64,000 bases of DNA from Mucilaginibacter yixingensis (GTDB lineage: Bacteria > Bacteroidota > Bacteroidia > Sphingobacteriales > Sphingobacteriaceae). Below are positions 29,391-38,904 of this stretch, piece after piece. Positions within the stretch are counted from its first letter, which is position 1. Each line of letters starts with the position of its first letter. A program made the position numbers and the translations under genes. The notes under the pieces were generated by a model. That model was not told the origin of the DNA. It saw nothing but the letters and a program-made list of their open reading frames with translations, and searched no databases. The DNA lies in NCBI RefSeq assembly GCF_041080815.1, contig NZ_CP160205.1, positions 1,116,001-1,180,000 on the forward strand. The letters run 5' to 3'.

Positions 29391-29489
29391 ATGTTTGGAT
29401 CGTCCGGCATGACGCTGAAGATAGGAGGCTTACGAAGTTTCCAGAAGGCCGTAAGTCTTATTGAAGACTGGTTCAGACGGAAAAAATAG
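29391..29489 (+). CDS. possible 32-aa peptide
   Basis: ATG at 29391 opens a short frame ending in an amphipathic, basic tail (SFQKAVSLIEDWFRRKK); an alternative ATG is at 29409. It is the only structure of note in the 299-base gap 29287-29585. A CATCTTTG box (7 of 8 to TAnnTTTG) lies at 29350-29357. There is no homology knowledge to support it; it could be chance. Confidence 0.28.
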   Translation: MFGSSGMTLKIGGLRSFQKAVSLIEDWFRRKK

Positions 29490-29585
29490 GGGAGACAATC
29501 TCAACCACACCTCACCACGGAGGTGTGTAGAGCGATGAACATAAGCGTTATTCACCACTCACCATTAACGCGCGCCACGCGCGTA

Positions 29586-30059
29586 CTACTGCACCATTTT
29601 GTTGGCGCAGCAAGAGCTGGCAAATGCCTCTGGCTTGGCCTTAAACACAAAGCCCATACTCAAAATATAGCCCATAGCCTCATGCAAAGCCTGGTTTGAT
29701 TTGAACATTGGGTTGGTGTTAATGTCGGCATGTACCTCCAGGTCCACATCGTAAAGGTCCAACAAATCGCACAGGCGGTAAGAGATGTCGATTGACTTTT
29801 GCACTTCCGACAGCATGCGTTCTTTAATGCTCATTTTTTGTGTTGAGCGTTCCTGGTGGATAAACATAAAGCCGCCGCGTTGCTCGCGCAGAAAGACGAT
29901 TACTGTGGCAAAATCGGTATGGTCGCCTTTCACCTGTGAGTCTGTGCCGATGCAAACTTTTAGCTTGTTGCCAAGGGCGCTTTCGCGCTCAATAGCTCTT
30001 TCTACTTCCTCGATGATGGGAGTTTGGATTACCTCTCCGCTGAATTTTCTCCAGGTCAT
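29586..30059 (-). CDS. YkuK-like ribonuclease H-fold protein (DUF458)
   Basis: A 157-residue protein of the YkuK/DUF458 family, predicted to have an RNase H-like fold. Characteristic parts are KVCIGTDSQVKGDHTDFATVIVF (acidic Asp in GTDSQ), VDLEVHADINTNPMFKSN and the C-terminal GYILSMGFVFKAKPEAFASSCCANK. Its exact function is unknown to me. It is a single gene. The 205 bases to the M13 peptidase gene, which is divergent, contain no clear repeat. Confidence 0.85.
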   Translation of the reverse strand: MTWRKFSGEVIQTPIIEEVERAIERESALGNKLKVCIGTDSQVKGDHTDFATVIVFLREQRGGFMFIHQERSTQKMSIKERMLSEVQKSIDISYRLCDLLDLYDVDLEVHADINTNPMFKSNQALHEAMGYILSMGFVFKAKPEAFASSCCANKMVQ

Positions 30060-30264
30060 AAAATTGCTTTTAGGTTAAACAGATATATGACCTGCGGTAA
30101 CAGGTCTATAAAAATAAGCGATAAACTATTTTATAAACGTAATTTCAGGGTAATTTATTTGTTAACATACTGGTGATTGTCAACAGGTTATTTTATATTG
30201 GGTGGTGTTTTGCCGTTTCTAAGGCGGCAGAGCCTATATTTACCAAACAAACAATTTAATTATC

Positions 30265-32316
30265 ATGAAACTATCCAACTACTTGTGGCTGGCTTTGCCG
30301 GCTGTTATTGCGGCTGGTTGTAAGGGGAGTCAAAGCGGCGACAGCTCGTCTGACGTTCCTAAACGTACTGTGTTTTTTGACAAGACCGGTATGGACACCA
30401 CCGTAAAGCCCGGCGATAACTTTTTTATGTATGCCAGCGGCGCCTGGTTAAAGAAAACGCAGATCCCGCCGTCTGAAAGAGGATGGGGCTCTTTTTATAC
30501 CTTGAATGACGATAACCTGAAAAACCTGCATAAGATACTGGACCAGGTATCGGCAGGTAGTCATGACAAAGGTAGCCTGGAGCAAAAGGTTGGTGACTTG
30601 TATGCTGCCGGTATGGATACCGCAGCGATAGATAAAGCCGGTTATGACCCAATTAAAGCTACGCTTGCCAAAATTGACGGATTGAAAGATTATAAAGAAC
30701 TGATTGATTACGCCGCTTCATCATTTAAAGATGGTGATGGGTACCTGATTGGTTTTTATGTTGCTCCGGATGATAAGAACAGCAGCAAAAACCTGGCACA
30801 GTTTACCCAGGCAGGCACCAGCTTGCCAGAGAAATCTTATTACTTTAAAACAGACTCAGTTTCGTTAAAAATCAGGAAAGCATTTACCGATTATATTGCC
30901 AAACTGTTCACGCTGACTGGTTCTGATGCGGCCACCGCTGCCAAAAATGCCGATGCGGTTTTGAAACTGGAAACCGAGATTGCCAAATCGCACTCTACAC
31001 CGGTTGAATTGCGCGACCCGCAGGCCAACTACCATAAATTTACCGTAACAGACCTGCAGAAACAGGTGCCTGATCTGGACCTGAAACACCTGTTTGATTT
31101 GATGGAGATTAAAACCGACACCGTGTTGGTTGGTCAGCCGAAGTATTACGTGGCGCTTGATCAGTTGCTGAAAAGCCAGCCGATTGACGTTTGGAAGGCT
31201 GAGCTGAAGTTTAACGCCATCAGCACATCTGCCAGTTATTTGAGTAAAGATTTCCGCGAAGCGCATTTTAATTTCTATAACAAAACGCTGAACGGCCAGA
31301 AAAAACAGCAGGACAGATGGAAGCAAATGGCTAAGTTGACTGATAGTAGCCTGGGTGAATTGCTGGGGCAGCTATATGTTGAAAAGTACTTTACACCTGA
31401 TGCCAAAAAACGTATGCTTGACCTGGTGAACAACCTGCAAAGCGTGTACAAAGACCGTATTGAAAAACTGGATTGGATGAGTTCGGCCACTAAGCAAAAA
31501 GCCGAAGAAAAACTGGCAGCCTTTACCAAAAAGATAGGCTACCCAGACAAATGGAAGAAATATGATGATGTAGAGATCAGCAAAAACGACTTCTATGCTG
31601 ACATGCAATCTGTGTCAAAGCATAACTATTTTGAGGAGCTGAAAAAGGTGAACAAACCGGTTGACAGATCTGAGTGGGGGATGACACCGCCAACAGTTAA
31701 TGCTTATTATAACCCGCTATCTAATGAGATTGTGTTCCCTGCCGGTATCCTGCAGTTCCCGTTCTTTGATAAAGATGCTGACGATGCCATTAACTACGGT
31801 GCTATTGGTGCAGTTATCGGTCACGAGATGACCCATGGTTTTGACGATCAGGGCAGCCAGTATGACAAGGTAGGTAACCTGAAAATGTGGTGGACCCCAG
31901 AAGACAACACCAAGTTCAAAGCTAAAACCCAGATGGTGGTAGACCAGTACAATAAATATGTTGTGCTGAACGATGTGCACGTAAACGGCAGCCTTACCCT
32001 GGGCGAAAACATTGCCGATATTGGTGGCTTAGCCATTGCTTACCAGGCCTTCAAAAACACTGAGCAAGGTAAAGGCAATACCAAAATTGACGGCCTGACA
32101 CCAGATCAGCGTTTCTTCCTGTCGTTTGCACAAGTATGGCGTATTAAGAATACCGATGAAACCATGCGCATGCGCACCCAAGTGGATCCGCACTCCCCAG
32201 AGATGTACCGTGTAAATGGTCCGCTCTCTAATATGCCTGCATTTTATGATGCCTTTGGTATTAAACCAGGTGATAAGATGTATCGTGCAGAGAAGGACAG
32301 GGTGAAGATCTGGTAG
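30265..32316 (+). CDS. M13 family zinc metallopeptidase, lipoprotein
   Basis: A 683-residue neprilysin-like (PepO/M13) endopeptidase cleaving oligopeptides outside the cytoplasm. A lipoprotein signal ends at Cys19 (AVIAAGC). Zinc ligands are His520 and His524 in HEMTH and Glu581 in GENIAD; the NAYY substrate-binding motif (NAYYNPLSNEIVFPAGIL) is also present. Length is standard. A TATATTTA sequence (30235-30242) is a weak promoter candidate. A strong hairpin terminator follows. Confidence 0.94.
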   Translation: MKLSNYLWLALPAVIAAGCKGSQSGDSSSDVPKRTVFFDKTGMDTTVKPGDNFFMYASGAWLKKTQIPPSERGWGSFYTLNDDNLKNLHKILDQVSAGSHDKGSLEQKVGDLYAAGMDTAAIDKAGYDPIKATLAKIDGLKDYKELIDYAASSFKDGDGYLIGFYVAPDDKNSSKNLAQFTQAGTSLPEKSYYFKTDSVSLKIRKAFTDYIAKLFTLTGSDAATAAKNADAVLKLETEIAKSHSTPVELRDPQANYHKFTVTDLQKQVPDLDLKHLFDLMEIKTDTVLVGQPKYYVALDQLLKSQPIDVWKAELKFNAISTSASYLSKDFREAHFNFYNKTLNGQKKQQDRWKQMAKLTDSSLGELLGQLYVEKYFTPDAKKRMLDLVNNLQSVYKDRIEKLDWMSSATKQKAEEKLAAFTKKIGYPDKWKKYDDVEISKNDFYADMQSVSKHNYFEELKKVNKPVDRSEWGMTPPTVNAYYNPLSNEIVFPAGILQFPFFDKDADDAINYGAIGAVIGHEMTHGFDDQGSQYDKVGNLKMWWTPEDNTKFKAKTQMVVDQYNKYVVLNDVHVNGSLTLGENIADIGGLAIAYQAFKNTEQGKGNTKIDGLTPDQRFFLSFAQVWRIKNTDETMRMRTQVDPHSPEMYRVNGPLSNMPAFYDAFGIKPGDKMYRAEKDRVKIW

Positions 32317-32365
32317 ATTTCTGGAGTTCGAATGTTCAATTTCGAACGTATTCTTGTCTGAATAT

Positions 32366-32407
32366 AAAAGCAAATGGCCCGGAATTTCCGGGCCATTTGC
32401 TTTTGAA
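32366..32407. terminator. terminator after M13 peptidase
   Basis: AAAAGCAAATGGCCCGGA / TCCGGGCCATTTGCTTTT, 18-bp perfect stem with a 3-base loop and A/T runs on both sides. Confidence 0.88.
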
Positions 32408-32434
32408 GTCGTTCGGCAGGAGCCGAGCGACTGC
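32407..32434. repeat. TCGGCAGGAGCCGA palindrome (CTCGGCTCCAGCCGAG family)
   Basis: AGTCGTTCGGCAGGAGCCGA followed by GCGACTGC; a copy of the family at 27985 and 47570. Confidence 0.65.
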
Positions 32435-32442
32435 GAGATGGG

Positions 32443-32481
32443 ATAAACAGAAGAGGCGCCATCGGCGCCTCTTCTGTTTAT
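32443..32481 (-). terminator. hairpin downstream of ettA
   Basis: ATAAACAGAAGAGGCGCC / GGCGCCTCTTCTGTTTAT, 18-bp perfect stem with a 3-base loop, 51 bases after the ettA stop codon. The T-run is short. Confidence 0.65.
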
Positions 32482-32531
32482 GGGAGGAAAATTTAAATTC
32501 GAAATCGAAAATCCCAATTCCGAAATCAAAA

Positions 32532-34214
32532 TTATTCTACCAGCTTTTTATACCTGATGCGGTGCGGTGTAGCGTCGCCCAGGCGTTTTTTGCGGTTTTC
32601 TTCGTAATCGCTGTAGTTGCCTTCGAAGAAGTAAACTTGTGAGTTGCCTTCAAAAGCCAGGATGTGGGTACAAATACGATCGAGGAACCAACGGTCGTGA
32701 CTGATCACTACCGCACAGCCGCCAAAATTTTCCAGTGCTTCTTCCAGCGAGCGGAGGGTGTTTACGTCGATATCGTTGGTAGGCTCATCCAGCAGCAGTA
32801 CGTTTGATCCTTTTTTGAGGGTGATAGCCAAGTGCACACGGTTACGCTCACCGCCTGATAGTACGTTTACCTTCTTTTGCTGATCTGCACCGTTAAAGTT
32901 GAAGCGCGATACATAGGCACGCGAGTTGATAGGGCGGTTGCCTACCATAATATTATCGGTACCGCCGGTAATGTTTTCCCAAACAGATTTATCGGGGTCC
33001 AGGTCATCGTGCATCTGGTCAACGTAGCCCAGTGCCACGGTATCACCCACGCGGAAAGTACCTTCATCAGCGTGTTCCTGACCGGTAATCAAACGGAACA
33101 AGGTAGTTTTACCGGCACCGTTCGGGCCAATGATGCCCACGATACCTGCCGGTGGCAAGCTGAAGCTCAGGTTTTCGAACAAAATTCTGTCGCCATAAGC
33201 TTTGGTTACGTTATTGGCTTCAATTACCACATTGCCCAAACGCGGGCCCGGTGGAATGAACAGCTCCAGTTTTTCTTCTCTTTCGCGTCCGTCCTCAGAT
33301 GCCAGTTTCTCATAGTTTGACAGACGGGCCTTTGATTTGGCATGACGGGCTTTTGGCGCCATACGCACCCATTCCAGCTCGCGTTCTAGTGTTTTCTGGC
33401 GCTTGCTTTCGGTTTTTTCTTCTTGAGCCAGACGTTTAGCTTTCTGGTCCAACCATGATGAGTAATTACCTTTCCATGGAATACCCTCGCCGCGATCCAG
33501 CTCCAGTATCCAGCCGGCCACATTGTCAAGGAAGTAACGGTCGTGCGTTACGGCAATAACGGTGCCTTCATATTGTTTCAGGTGCTGCTCCAGCCAGTCG
33601 ATAGACTCGGCGTCCAGGTGGTTGGTAGGCTCATCCAGCAGTAATACGTCAGGCTGTTGCAGTAGCAGGCGGCACAATGCCACACGGCGGCGTTCACCAC
33701 CAGAAAGTACAGAGATGCTAGTTTCCGGGTCAGGGCAGCGCAGTGCGTCCATGGCGCGTTCCAGTTTGCTATCCAGTTCCCAGGCGTTCACGGCATCAAT
33801 CTTATCTTGCAGTTCGCCCTGGCGTGCCATCAGTTTATCCATGGCATCAGGGTCGCTGTAAACTTCTTCCAGGCCAAATTTCTCGTTGATCTCTTCGTAC
33901 TCTTTCAGGATGGCGGTAATCTCGGCAACGCCTTCTTCTACCACCTCGCGCACGGTTTTGTTAGGATCAAGCTCCGGCTCTTGCGATAGGATGCCTACTG
34001 AATAGCCCGGCGAGAAAACAACCTCGCCCTGATAGCTTTTATCCAGCCCGGCAATAATTTTTAACAGCGATGATTTACCTGAACCGTTCAAACCGATAAC
34101 GCCAATTTTAGCGCCATAGAAAAACGACAGGTATATATTTTTTAAAACTTGTTTTTGCGGCGGGTAAATCTTGTTTACGCCGGCCATAGAGAAAATTATT
34201 TTTTCGTCGGCCAT
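32532..34214 (-). CDS. ettA: energy-dependent translational throttle protein EttA (ABC-F)
   Basis: A 560-residue ABC-F protein with two nucleotide-binding domains that binds the ribosomal E site and gates translation according to ATP/ADP. Opening KIIFSMAGVNKIYPPQKQVL and Walker A GLNGSGKSS are EttA-like. Signatures are LSGGERRRVALCRLL with DEPTNHLD in domain 1, and LSGGERNRVHLAITL with DEPTNDID in domain 2. An arm insertion and the basic inter-domain linker (ERELEWVRMAPKARHAKSKARL) are present. The frame opens 23 codons earlier, inside a repeat, but MADEKI fits the family start. A TACCTTTG box lies at 34237-34244. Confidence 0.93.
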   Translation of the reverse strand: MADEKIIFSMAGVNKIYPPQKQVLKNIYLSFFYGAKIGVIGLNGSGKSSLLKIIAGLDKSYQGEVVFSPGYSVGILSQEPELDPNKTVREVVEEGVAEITAILKEYEEINEKFGLEEVYSDPDAMDKLMARQGELQDKIDAVNAWELDSKLERAMDALRCPDPETSISVLSGGERRRVALCRLLLQQPDVLLLDEPTNHLDAESIDWLEQHLKQYEGTVIAVTHDRYFLDNVAGWILELDRGEGIPWKGNYSSWLDQKAKRLAQEEKTESKRQKTLERELEWVRMAPKARHAKSKARLSNYEKLASEDGREREEKLELFIPPGPRLGNVVIEANNVTKAYGDRILFENLSFSLPPAGIVGIIGPNGAGKTTLFRLITGQEHADEGTFRVGDTVALGYVDQMHDDLDPDKSVWENITGGTDNIMVGNRPINSRAYVSRFNFNGADQQKKVNVLSGGERNRVHLAITLKKGSNVLLLDEPTNDIDVNTLRSLEEALENFGGCAVVISHDRWFLDRICTHILAFEGNSQVYFFEGNYSDYEENRKKRLGDATPHRIRYKKLVE

Positions 34215-34236
34215 GTAGGTTTTTGTATTAGTGGGG

Positions 34237-34244
34237 CAAAGGTA
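34237..34244 (-). promoter_or_regulatory. -7 box of the ettA promoter
   Basis: TACCTTTG on the minus strand, exact TAnnTTTG match; a TTG (34266-34268) lies 21 bases upstream. It leaves a short leader before the ettA ATG. Confidence 0.55.
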
Positions 34245-34269
34245 GGGGATTTGGAGATTAAAATTCAAT

Positions 34270-34366
34270 CCGTAGAGCCACATATTTGTGGCTTCTGAGG
34301 GATAGCCCTGTCATTGGTTATCGCCTTGCCTGTCCTCGTGGGAGCCACAAATATGTGGCTCTACGG
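34270..34366. repeat. palindromic element (GTAGAGCCACAAATATGTGG type)
   Basis: CCGTAGAGCCACATATTTGT (34270-) and ACAAATATGTGGCTCTACGG (-34366) form an inverted repeat of about 24 bp per arm, each arm itself palindromic (AGCCACATATTTGTGGCT). The rest of the 572-base gap 34215-34786 holds no ORF of note; the clpC promoter should lie in 34550-34780, but I could not fix it. Confidence 0.85.
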
Positions 34367-34786
34367 TTCGTATATGCAGAAAAAAGTCCCCATTAGGGCA
34401 TCAATACCTCAACTCATCTTTAATCGTCGATCTTTAATCTTTAAACCCCATCCCTGCCCTTATGGCGCAAATAATGACGATTTGTCTGCCGTTTGTCGGT
34501 TTTTGGGAGGGCTGGCAACCCCTTTAAACTATTTAAAGTAAATATTATCAAAAGGTTAGGTATTTGATGGCAGATAATTGGTAACTTTATATATGTTACT
34601 ATTGTTTAACCAGATAAAAAGCCCGTATTTAGGCTGCATTGACGGTATAAACATCATCGGATTGTCTGTTTTAATCATGCCGGGAAACTTGGCAATATTG
34701 TTGATAAAAATTACGTAACAGAATGCCCTTATCCAGTAAAACTAATTATTAGATTAGGGCGTTCAATAAATATTGAAAGGTATTAT

Positions 34787-37336
34787 ATGGAAGCTAAATT
34801 TTCGCCACGGGTAAAAGACGTTATATCATATAGCAGAGAGGAGGCCTTGCGCCTCGGGCATGACTACATTGGTACCGAACACTTATTGCTCGGGCTCATC
34901 CGCGATGGCGACGGCGTGGCCATCAAATTACTGAAAGGTTTAAACGTAGATACCGCCCGTCTGCGTCGTGCAGTGGAGGATGCGGTAAAAGGCACCACCG
35001 GCACTAACGTGCATATTGGCAGCATTCCGTTAACCAAACAAGCCGAAAAAGTTTTAAAAATTACTTACCTGGAGGCAAAGATTTTTAAGAGCGATGTGAT
35101 AGGTACAGAGCACCTGCTGCTGTCTATCCTGCGCGATGAAGATAACATAGCTTCGCAGTTATTGCTGCAGTTTAACGTTAACTACGACATCTTTAAACAA
35201 GAGGTTGACGCACAACGCAACGGCATAACTGACGAAATGCCTGGTTCATCAACCGGCGGCGATGACGATTTTAAAGAAGAAGAATCATTTAGCCAGCCTA
35301 AAAAGGTATCAGACATCAAATCAAAAACTCCGGTGCTGGATAACTTTGGTCGCGATTTGACCAAGGCTGCCGAAGAAGGCCGTCTGGATCCGATTGTTGG
35401 CCGTGAGAAAGAGATTGAGCGCGTGTCGCAAATCCTGTCTCGTCGTAAAAAGAACAACCCTATCCTGATTGGCGAGCCGGGTGTTGGTAAAAGTGCCATT
35501 GCCGAAGGTTTGGCCCTGCGCATTGTGCAACGTAAAGTGAGCCGCGTTTTGTTTAACAAGCGCGTGGTTACTTTAGATCTGGCCAGCCTGGTTGCCGGTA
35601 CCAAATACCGTGGCCAGTTTGAGGAAAGGATGAAAGCTGTGATGAACGAGCTGGAAAAATCGCCAGACGTAATTCTGTTCATCGACGAGATCCATACTAT
35701 TGTGGGTGCGGGCGGTGCATCAGGTTCGCTTGATGCCTCTAACATGTTCAAACCTGCATTAGCCAGGGGCGAAATCCAATGCATTGGCGCAACTACTTTA
35801 GATGAGTATCGTCAGTACATTGAGAAAGATGGCGCTTTGGATCGTCGTTTCCAGAAAGTAATGGTTGAACCTGCTTCGCCAGAAGAAACCATCGAGATAC
35901 TGAATCGTATTAAAGAGAAATATGAAGAGCACCATGGCGTAACTTATACACCAGAGGCTATTAATGCCTGCGTAACCTTAACCACCCGTTACATTACCGA
36001 CAGGTTTTTACCGGACAAGGCGATTGATGCGCTGGACGAATCAGGCTCTCGCGTTCACTTAACCAATATCCACGTACCGCAAGATATTCTGGATATTGAG
36101 CAGAAGATTGAACAGATCAAAATTGAGAAAAACAAAGTGGTGCGCAGCCAGAAGTATGAAGAAGCTGCTAAACTGCGCGACACCGAGAAACATTTGCTGG
36201 AAGAGCTGGAACAAGCCAAAGCGGTTTGGGAAGCAGAAACCAAGAGCAAACGTTACACTGTAACTGAAGACAATGTTGCCGAAGTGGTGGCCATGATGAC
36301 CGGTATCCCGGTACAGAAAGTAGGCCAGGCTGATAGCCAGAAACTGCTGCACATGTCTGAAAATATCCAGGGTAAAATCATCGGTCAGGAGGATGCGATC
36401 AAGAAATTGACCAAAGCCATCCAACGTACCCGTGCCGGTTTGAAAGATCCTAAAAAGCCAATCGGCTCGTTTATCTTCCTTGGTCCAACCGGGGTTGGTA
36501 AAACAGAACTGGCAAAAGAACTGGCCCGCTTTATGTTTGACAGCGAAGATGCGCTGATTCAGATTGACATGAGCGAGTATATGGAAAAATTTGCGGTATC
36601 GCGCCTGGTTGGTGCGCCTCCGGGCTACGTTGGTTACGAAGAAGGTGGCCAGCTGACCGAAAAGGTTCGCCGTAAACCATACGCTGTAGTATTGCTGGAC
36701 GAGATTGAGAAAGCTCACCCTGATGTGTTTAACATCCTGTTACAGGTGCTGGACGAAGGTCAGCTGACTGACTCGTTAGGTCGCAAGGTTGACTTTCGCA
36801 ATGCCATCATCATCATGACCTCTAACATTGGCGCACGCCAGTTGAAAGATTTCGGTCAGGGTGTAGGTTTCAGTACCTCGGCTAAAAATACTCAGGCTGA
36901 TGCACACTCTCGTGGCGTGATTGAAAACGCGCTGAAACGTGCTTTCGCTCCTGAGTTCCTGAACCGTATTGATGATGTGATTGTGTTTAACTCGCTGAGC
37001 AAAGAAGATATCTTCAAAATTATCGATATCGAGCTTTCAGCACTGTTTGGCCGTGTTAATACGTTGGGCTACAAAATTGAGCTTACCCTCAATGCCAAAG
37101 AGTTTATTGCCGAGAAAGGTTATGACTCACAGTTTGGTGCCCGTCCGCTGAAACGCGCTATTCAGAAATACCTCGAAGATCCGATTGCTGAGGAAATTCT
37201 GAAAGGCGAACTGGTTGAAGGTGATACCATGGAGGTAGACTATGACAAGGAAACCAGCGAGATCAAGATCAACGTAAAATCATCAGGCGAGAGCGCGGTA
37301 AGCGATACCAAGCCTAATGACGGTCCGTTGAACTAA
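34787..37336 (+). CDS. clpC: ATP-dependent Clp protease ATP-binding subunit ClpC
   Basis: An 849-residue HSP100 unfoldase that feeds proteins to ClpP. Domains in order: double Clp-N repeat (residues 1-145), AAA+ module 1 with Walker A GEPGVGKS (about 229-236) and DEIHTIVGAG, UVR-like middle domain (KIEKNKVVRSQKYEEAAKLRD, about 440-480), and AAA+ module 2 with Walker A GPTGVGKT (about 566-573) and a C-terminal D2-small domain. The UVR motif makes it ClpC rather than ClpA or ClpB. clpP is not adjacent. It is a single gene with a strong terminator. Confidence 0.96.
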   Translation: MEAKFSPRVKDVISYSREEALRLGHDYIGTEHLLLGLIRDGDGVAIKLLKGLNVDTARLRRAVEDAVKGTTGTNVHIGSIPLTKQAEKVLKITYLEAKIFKSDVIGTEHLLLSILRDEDNIASQLLLQFNVNYDIFKQEVDAQRNGITDEMPGSSTGGDDDFKEEESFSQPKKVSDIKSKTPVLDNFGRDLTKAAEEGRLDPIVGREKEIERVSQILSRRKKNNPILIGEPGVGKSAIAEGLALRIVQRKVSRVLFNKRVVTLDLASLVAGTKYRGQFEERMKAVMNELEKSPDVILFIDEIHTIVGAGGASGSLDASNMFKPALARGEIQCIGATTLDEYRQYIEKDGALDRRFQKVMVEPASPEETIEILNRIKEKYEEHHGVTYTPEAINACVTLTTRYITDRFLPDKAIDALDESGSRVHLTNIHVPQDILDIEQKIEQIKIEKNKVVRSQKYEEAAKLRDTEKHLLEELEQAKAVWEAETKSKRYTVTEDNVAEVVAMMTGIPVQKVGQADSQKLLHMSENIQGKIIGQEDAIKKLTKAIQRTRAGLKDPKKPIGSFIFLGPTGVGKTELAKELARFMFDSEDALIQIDMSEYMEKFAVSRLVGAPPGYVGYEEGGQLTEKVRRKPYAVVLLDEIEKAHPDVFNILLQVLDEGQLTDSLGRKVDFRNAIIIMTSNIGARQLKDFGQGVGFSTSAKNTQADAHSRGVIENALKRAFAPEFLNRIDDVIVFNSLSKEDIFKIIDIELSALFGRVNTLGYKIELTLNAKEFIAEKGYDSQFGARPLKRAIQKYLEDPIAEEILKGELVEGDTMEVDYDKETSEIKINVKSSGESAVSDTKPNDGPLN

Positions 37337-37367
37337 CAACAGAAAAGAGGTTAGTTTTAATATAATG

Positions 37368-37403
37368 AAACGCGCCCCGGTAAAAACCGGGGCGCGTTTT
37401 TTT
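37368..37403 (+). terminator. clpC terminator
   Basis: AAACGCGCCCCGG / CCGGGGCGCGTTT, 13-bp stem with a 6-base loop and a T-run, 31 bases after the stop codon. Confidence 0.92.
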
Positions 37404-37441
37404 GTGGAATCAGTATTTTTCGGGAGGTATTGATCTTTAAA

Positions 37442-37584
37442 GGCTCTCAAGAGAGCTTCCCCGTTTAGGATTTTCAGGATTTGATTTAGTTGCTAATCAA
37501 GGATTCAAGAATGGCTGGCGATTCTTTTTTTCGCTATAAATGGCAAGCTATAAATCTTATAAATCCGTTCAATCCTGGCTTCTC
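37442..37584. repeat. CAGGATTTAACGGATTTAT-family element overlapping a gene end
   Basis: Starts GGCTCTCAAGAGAGCTTC, followed by AGGATTTTCAGGATTTGATT, and ends ATAAATCCGTTCAATCCTGG. Homologous to 21345-21561 but without the nested element. The stop codon of the neighbouring gene (37569) lies in its right end. Confidence 0.75.
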
Positions 37585-38729
37585 GGATCATAATCAAAAG
37601 GCAGCATATTAGCCACACGCTGCTCGCCCCAGTAGCCTTCGTTTACTACGCTGGTGGGGTTGATAATAACGCCGTTATCATCAAAATAAGATGGTTTGCT
37701 AAAGGCGAGCGTGGTGCTGCGGTCGCTGTCTTTATTGTAGCTGATCATCAGCAGGTCTTTACAATTAAACTGATAAACGCCGGGCATGGTGGTATGCTTG
37801 TAATATTCGTTAAGAACGAGCGGCATTTTTACCAATTCATCCTTATAAAGCGGCAAATCTCTCTTGTTAATCCAGTAGCGCATGGAATCAGTAAGCGTTA
37901 CATAAACATTGTTACGTCCGGGAGGAAAGAGCTGCTTCAGTCTAGCCTTGATCAGGCTGTCGGGCGGGCGCTCATCATTAGGGCGGCGAATAATGCGTCG
38001 CACAGTAAATTTTTCATCATCAACCTTATTACTGATGCAAGACCGCAGGAAATGCATGTTAGAGCCTGTATAGGCTTTTAGACGAGCTTTTTTCCACCGT
38101 TTCTCATCACTTTCGCTGCCGTGCATAGGCTCAAAGTGTAAGCTGCCTTCGTAATATAGCTGTTGGGTTTTATAGTTAAGGGTGAATTTACTGATCTGGT
38201 AGTGGAGGGTGTAGCCCAGCGCTTTATTGTCTATATCTAAAAAGTTATCGGTACTGGCGTTCAGAATATTCTTTTTCTTGTCAAAATCAAGGTCAAGTAT
38301 TTCCGGGTTTTTTATTTTGCATTGCCTGGCGTTATCAGTGCTGCCCAGAAAATCTTTTATAAACATACCTAGGTGCCTATCGCGGTCCGGGTCATATTTA
38401 ACGCTCACCTCTTTTAGCGCTGTTACTTTTGGCATGAGCTTAATATCACCGGTATTGATAGCCAGATCATTAAACTGAATAGCCTGACGATGGCTCTCAA
38501 AACCAACACAGGAAACCGTAATGTTGTACTGCCCGTTCCTAACGTTGTTGAGCACAAAGGTGCCGTCATCGCCAGTGCTGATACCTACGATGGTATTATC
38601 CAAAAAAACGGTTGCTCCGGCTACAGGTTTATCGTTTGCCATATTTAATACCCTGCCGCTGATGGCCTGCGATTGTGCCAGGGCTAATGCCGGTAAAAAT
38701 AAGATGAAGAATGTGATTAGGTTGCGCAT
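37569..38729 (-). CDS. secreted protein with carboxypeptidase-like regulatory domain
   Basis: A 386-residue protein with a signal peptide (MRNLITFFILFLPALALAQS) and a CarboxypepD_reg-like beta-sandwich domain (about 21-105; ISGRVLNMANDKPVAGATVFLDN). The region after it (110-386) is typical of Bacteroidota envelope proteins of unknown function (DRHLGMFIKDFLGSTDNARQCKI). It lacks the TonB barrel. The frame opens 20 codons earlier, but the signal peptide supports 38729. The final residues (SQD and stop) are encoded by the repeat at 37442-37584, so the natural C-terminus may have been replaced. Confidence 0.78.
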   Translation of the reverse strand: MRNLITFFILFLPALALAQSQAISGRVLNMANDKPVAGATVFLDNTIVGISTGDDGTFVLNNVRNGQYNITVSCVGFESHRQAIQFNDLAINTGDIKLMPKVTALKEVSVKYDPDRDRHLGMFIKDFLGSTDNARQCKIKNPEILDLDFDKKKNILNASTDNFLDIDNKALGYTLHYQISKFTLNYKTQQLYYEGSLHFEPMHGSESDEKRWKKARLKAYTGSNMHFLRSCISNKVDDEKFTVRRIIRRPNDERPPDSLIKARLKQLFPPGRNNVYVTLTDSMRYWINKRDLPLYKDELVKMPLVLNEYYKHTTMPGVYQFNCKDLLMISYNKDSDRSTTLAFSKPSYFDDNGVIINPTSVVNEGYWGEQRVANMLPFDYDPRSQD

Positions 38730-38904
38730 ACATAAATATAGGCACGCGCGCTGTTTCTTTTCAATAAACAAAACTAAATCCTGCCTCAAAAGTTAGATTT
38801 AAAATAATGAGACTGGTTTTCAGTTTAAAGTAAAATAGACGTAACAGATCGGTTAAACTTTTGATCCGAAAAACACTCTATAAGCAAAAGCAAACATAAC
38901 AACT

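Noticed and set aside
34215..34283. 23-codon N-terminal extension of ettA
   Set aside because: It begins in a palindromic repeat and crosses the TACCTTTG promoter box; family members start at the later Met.
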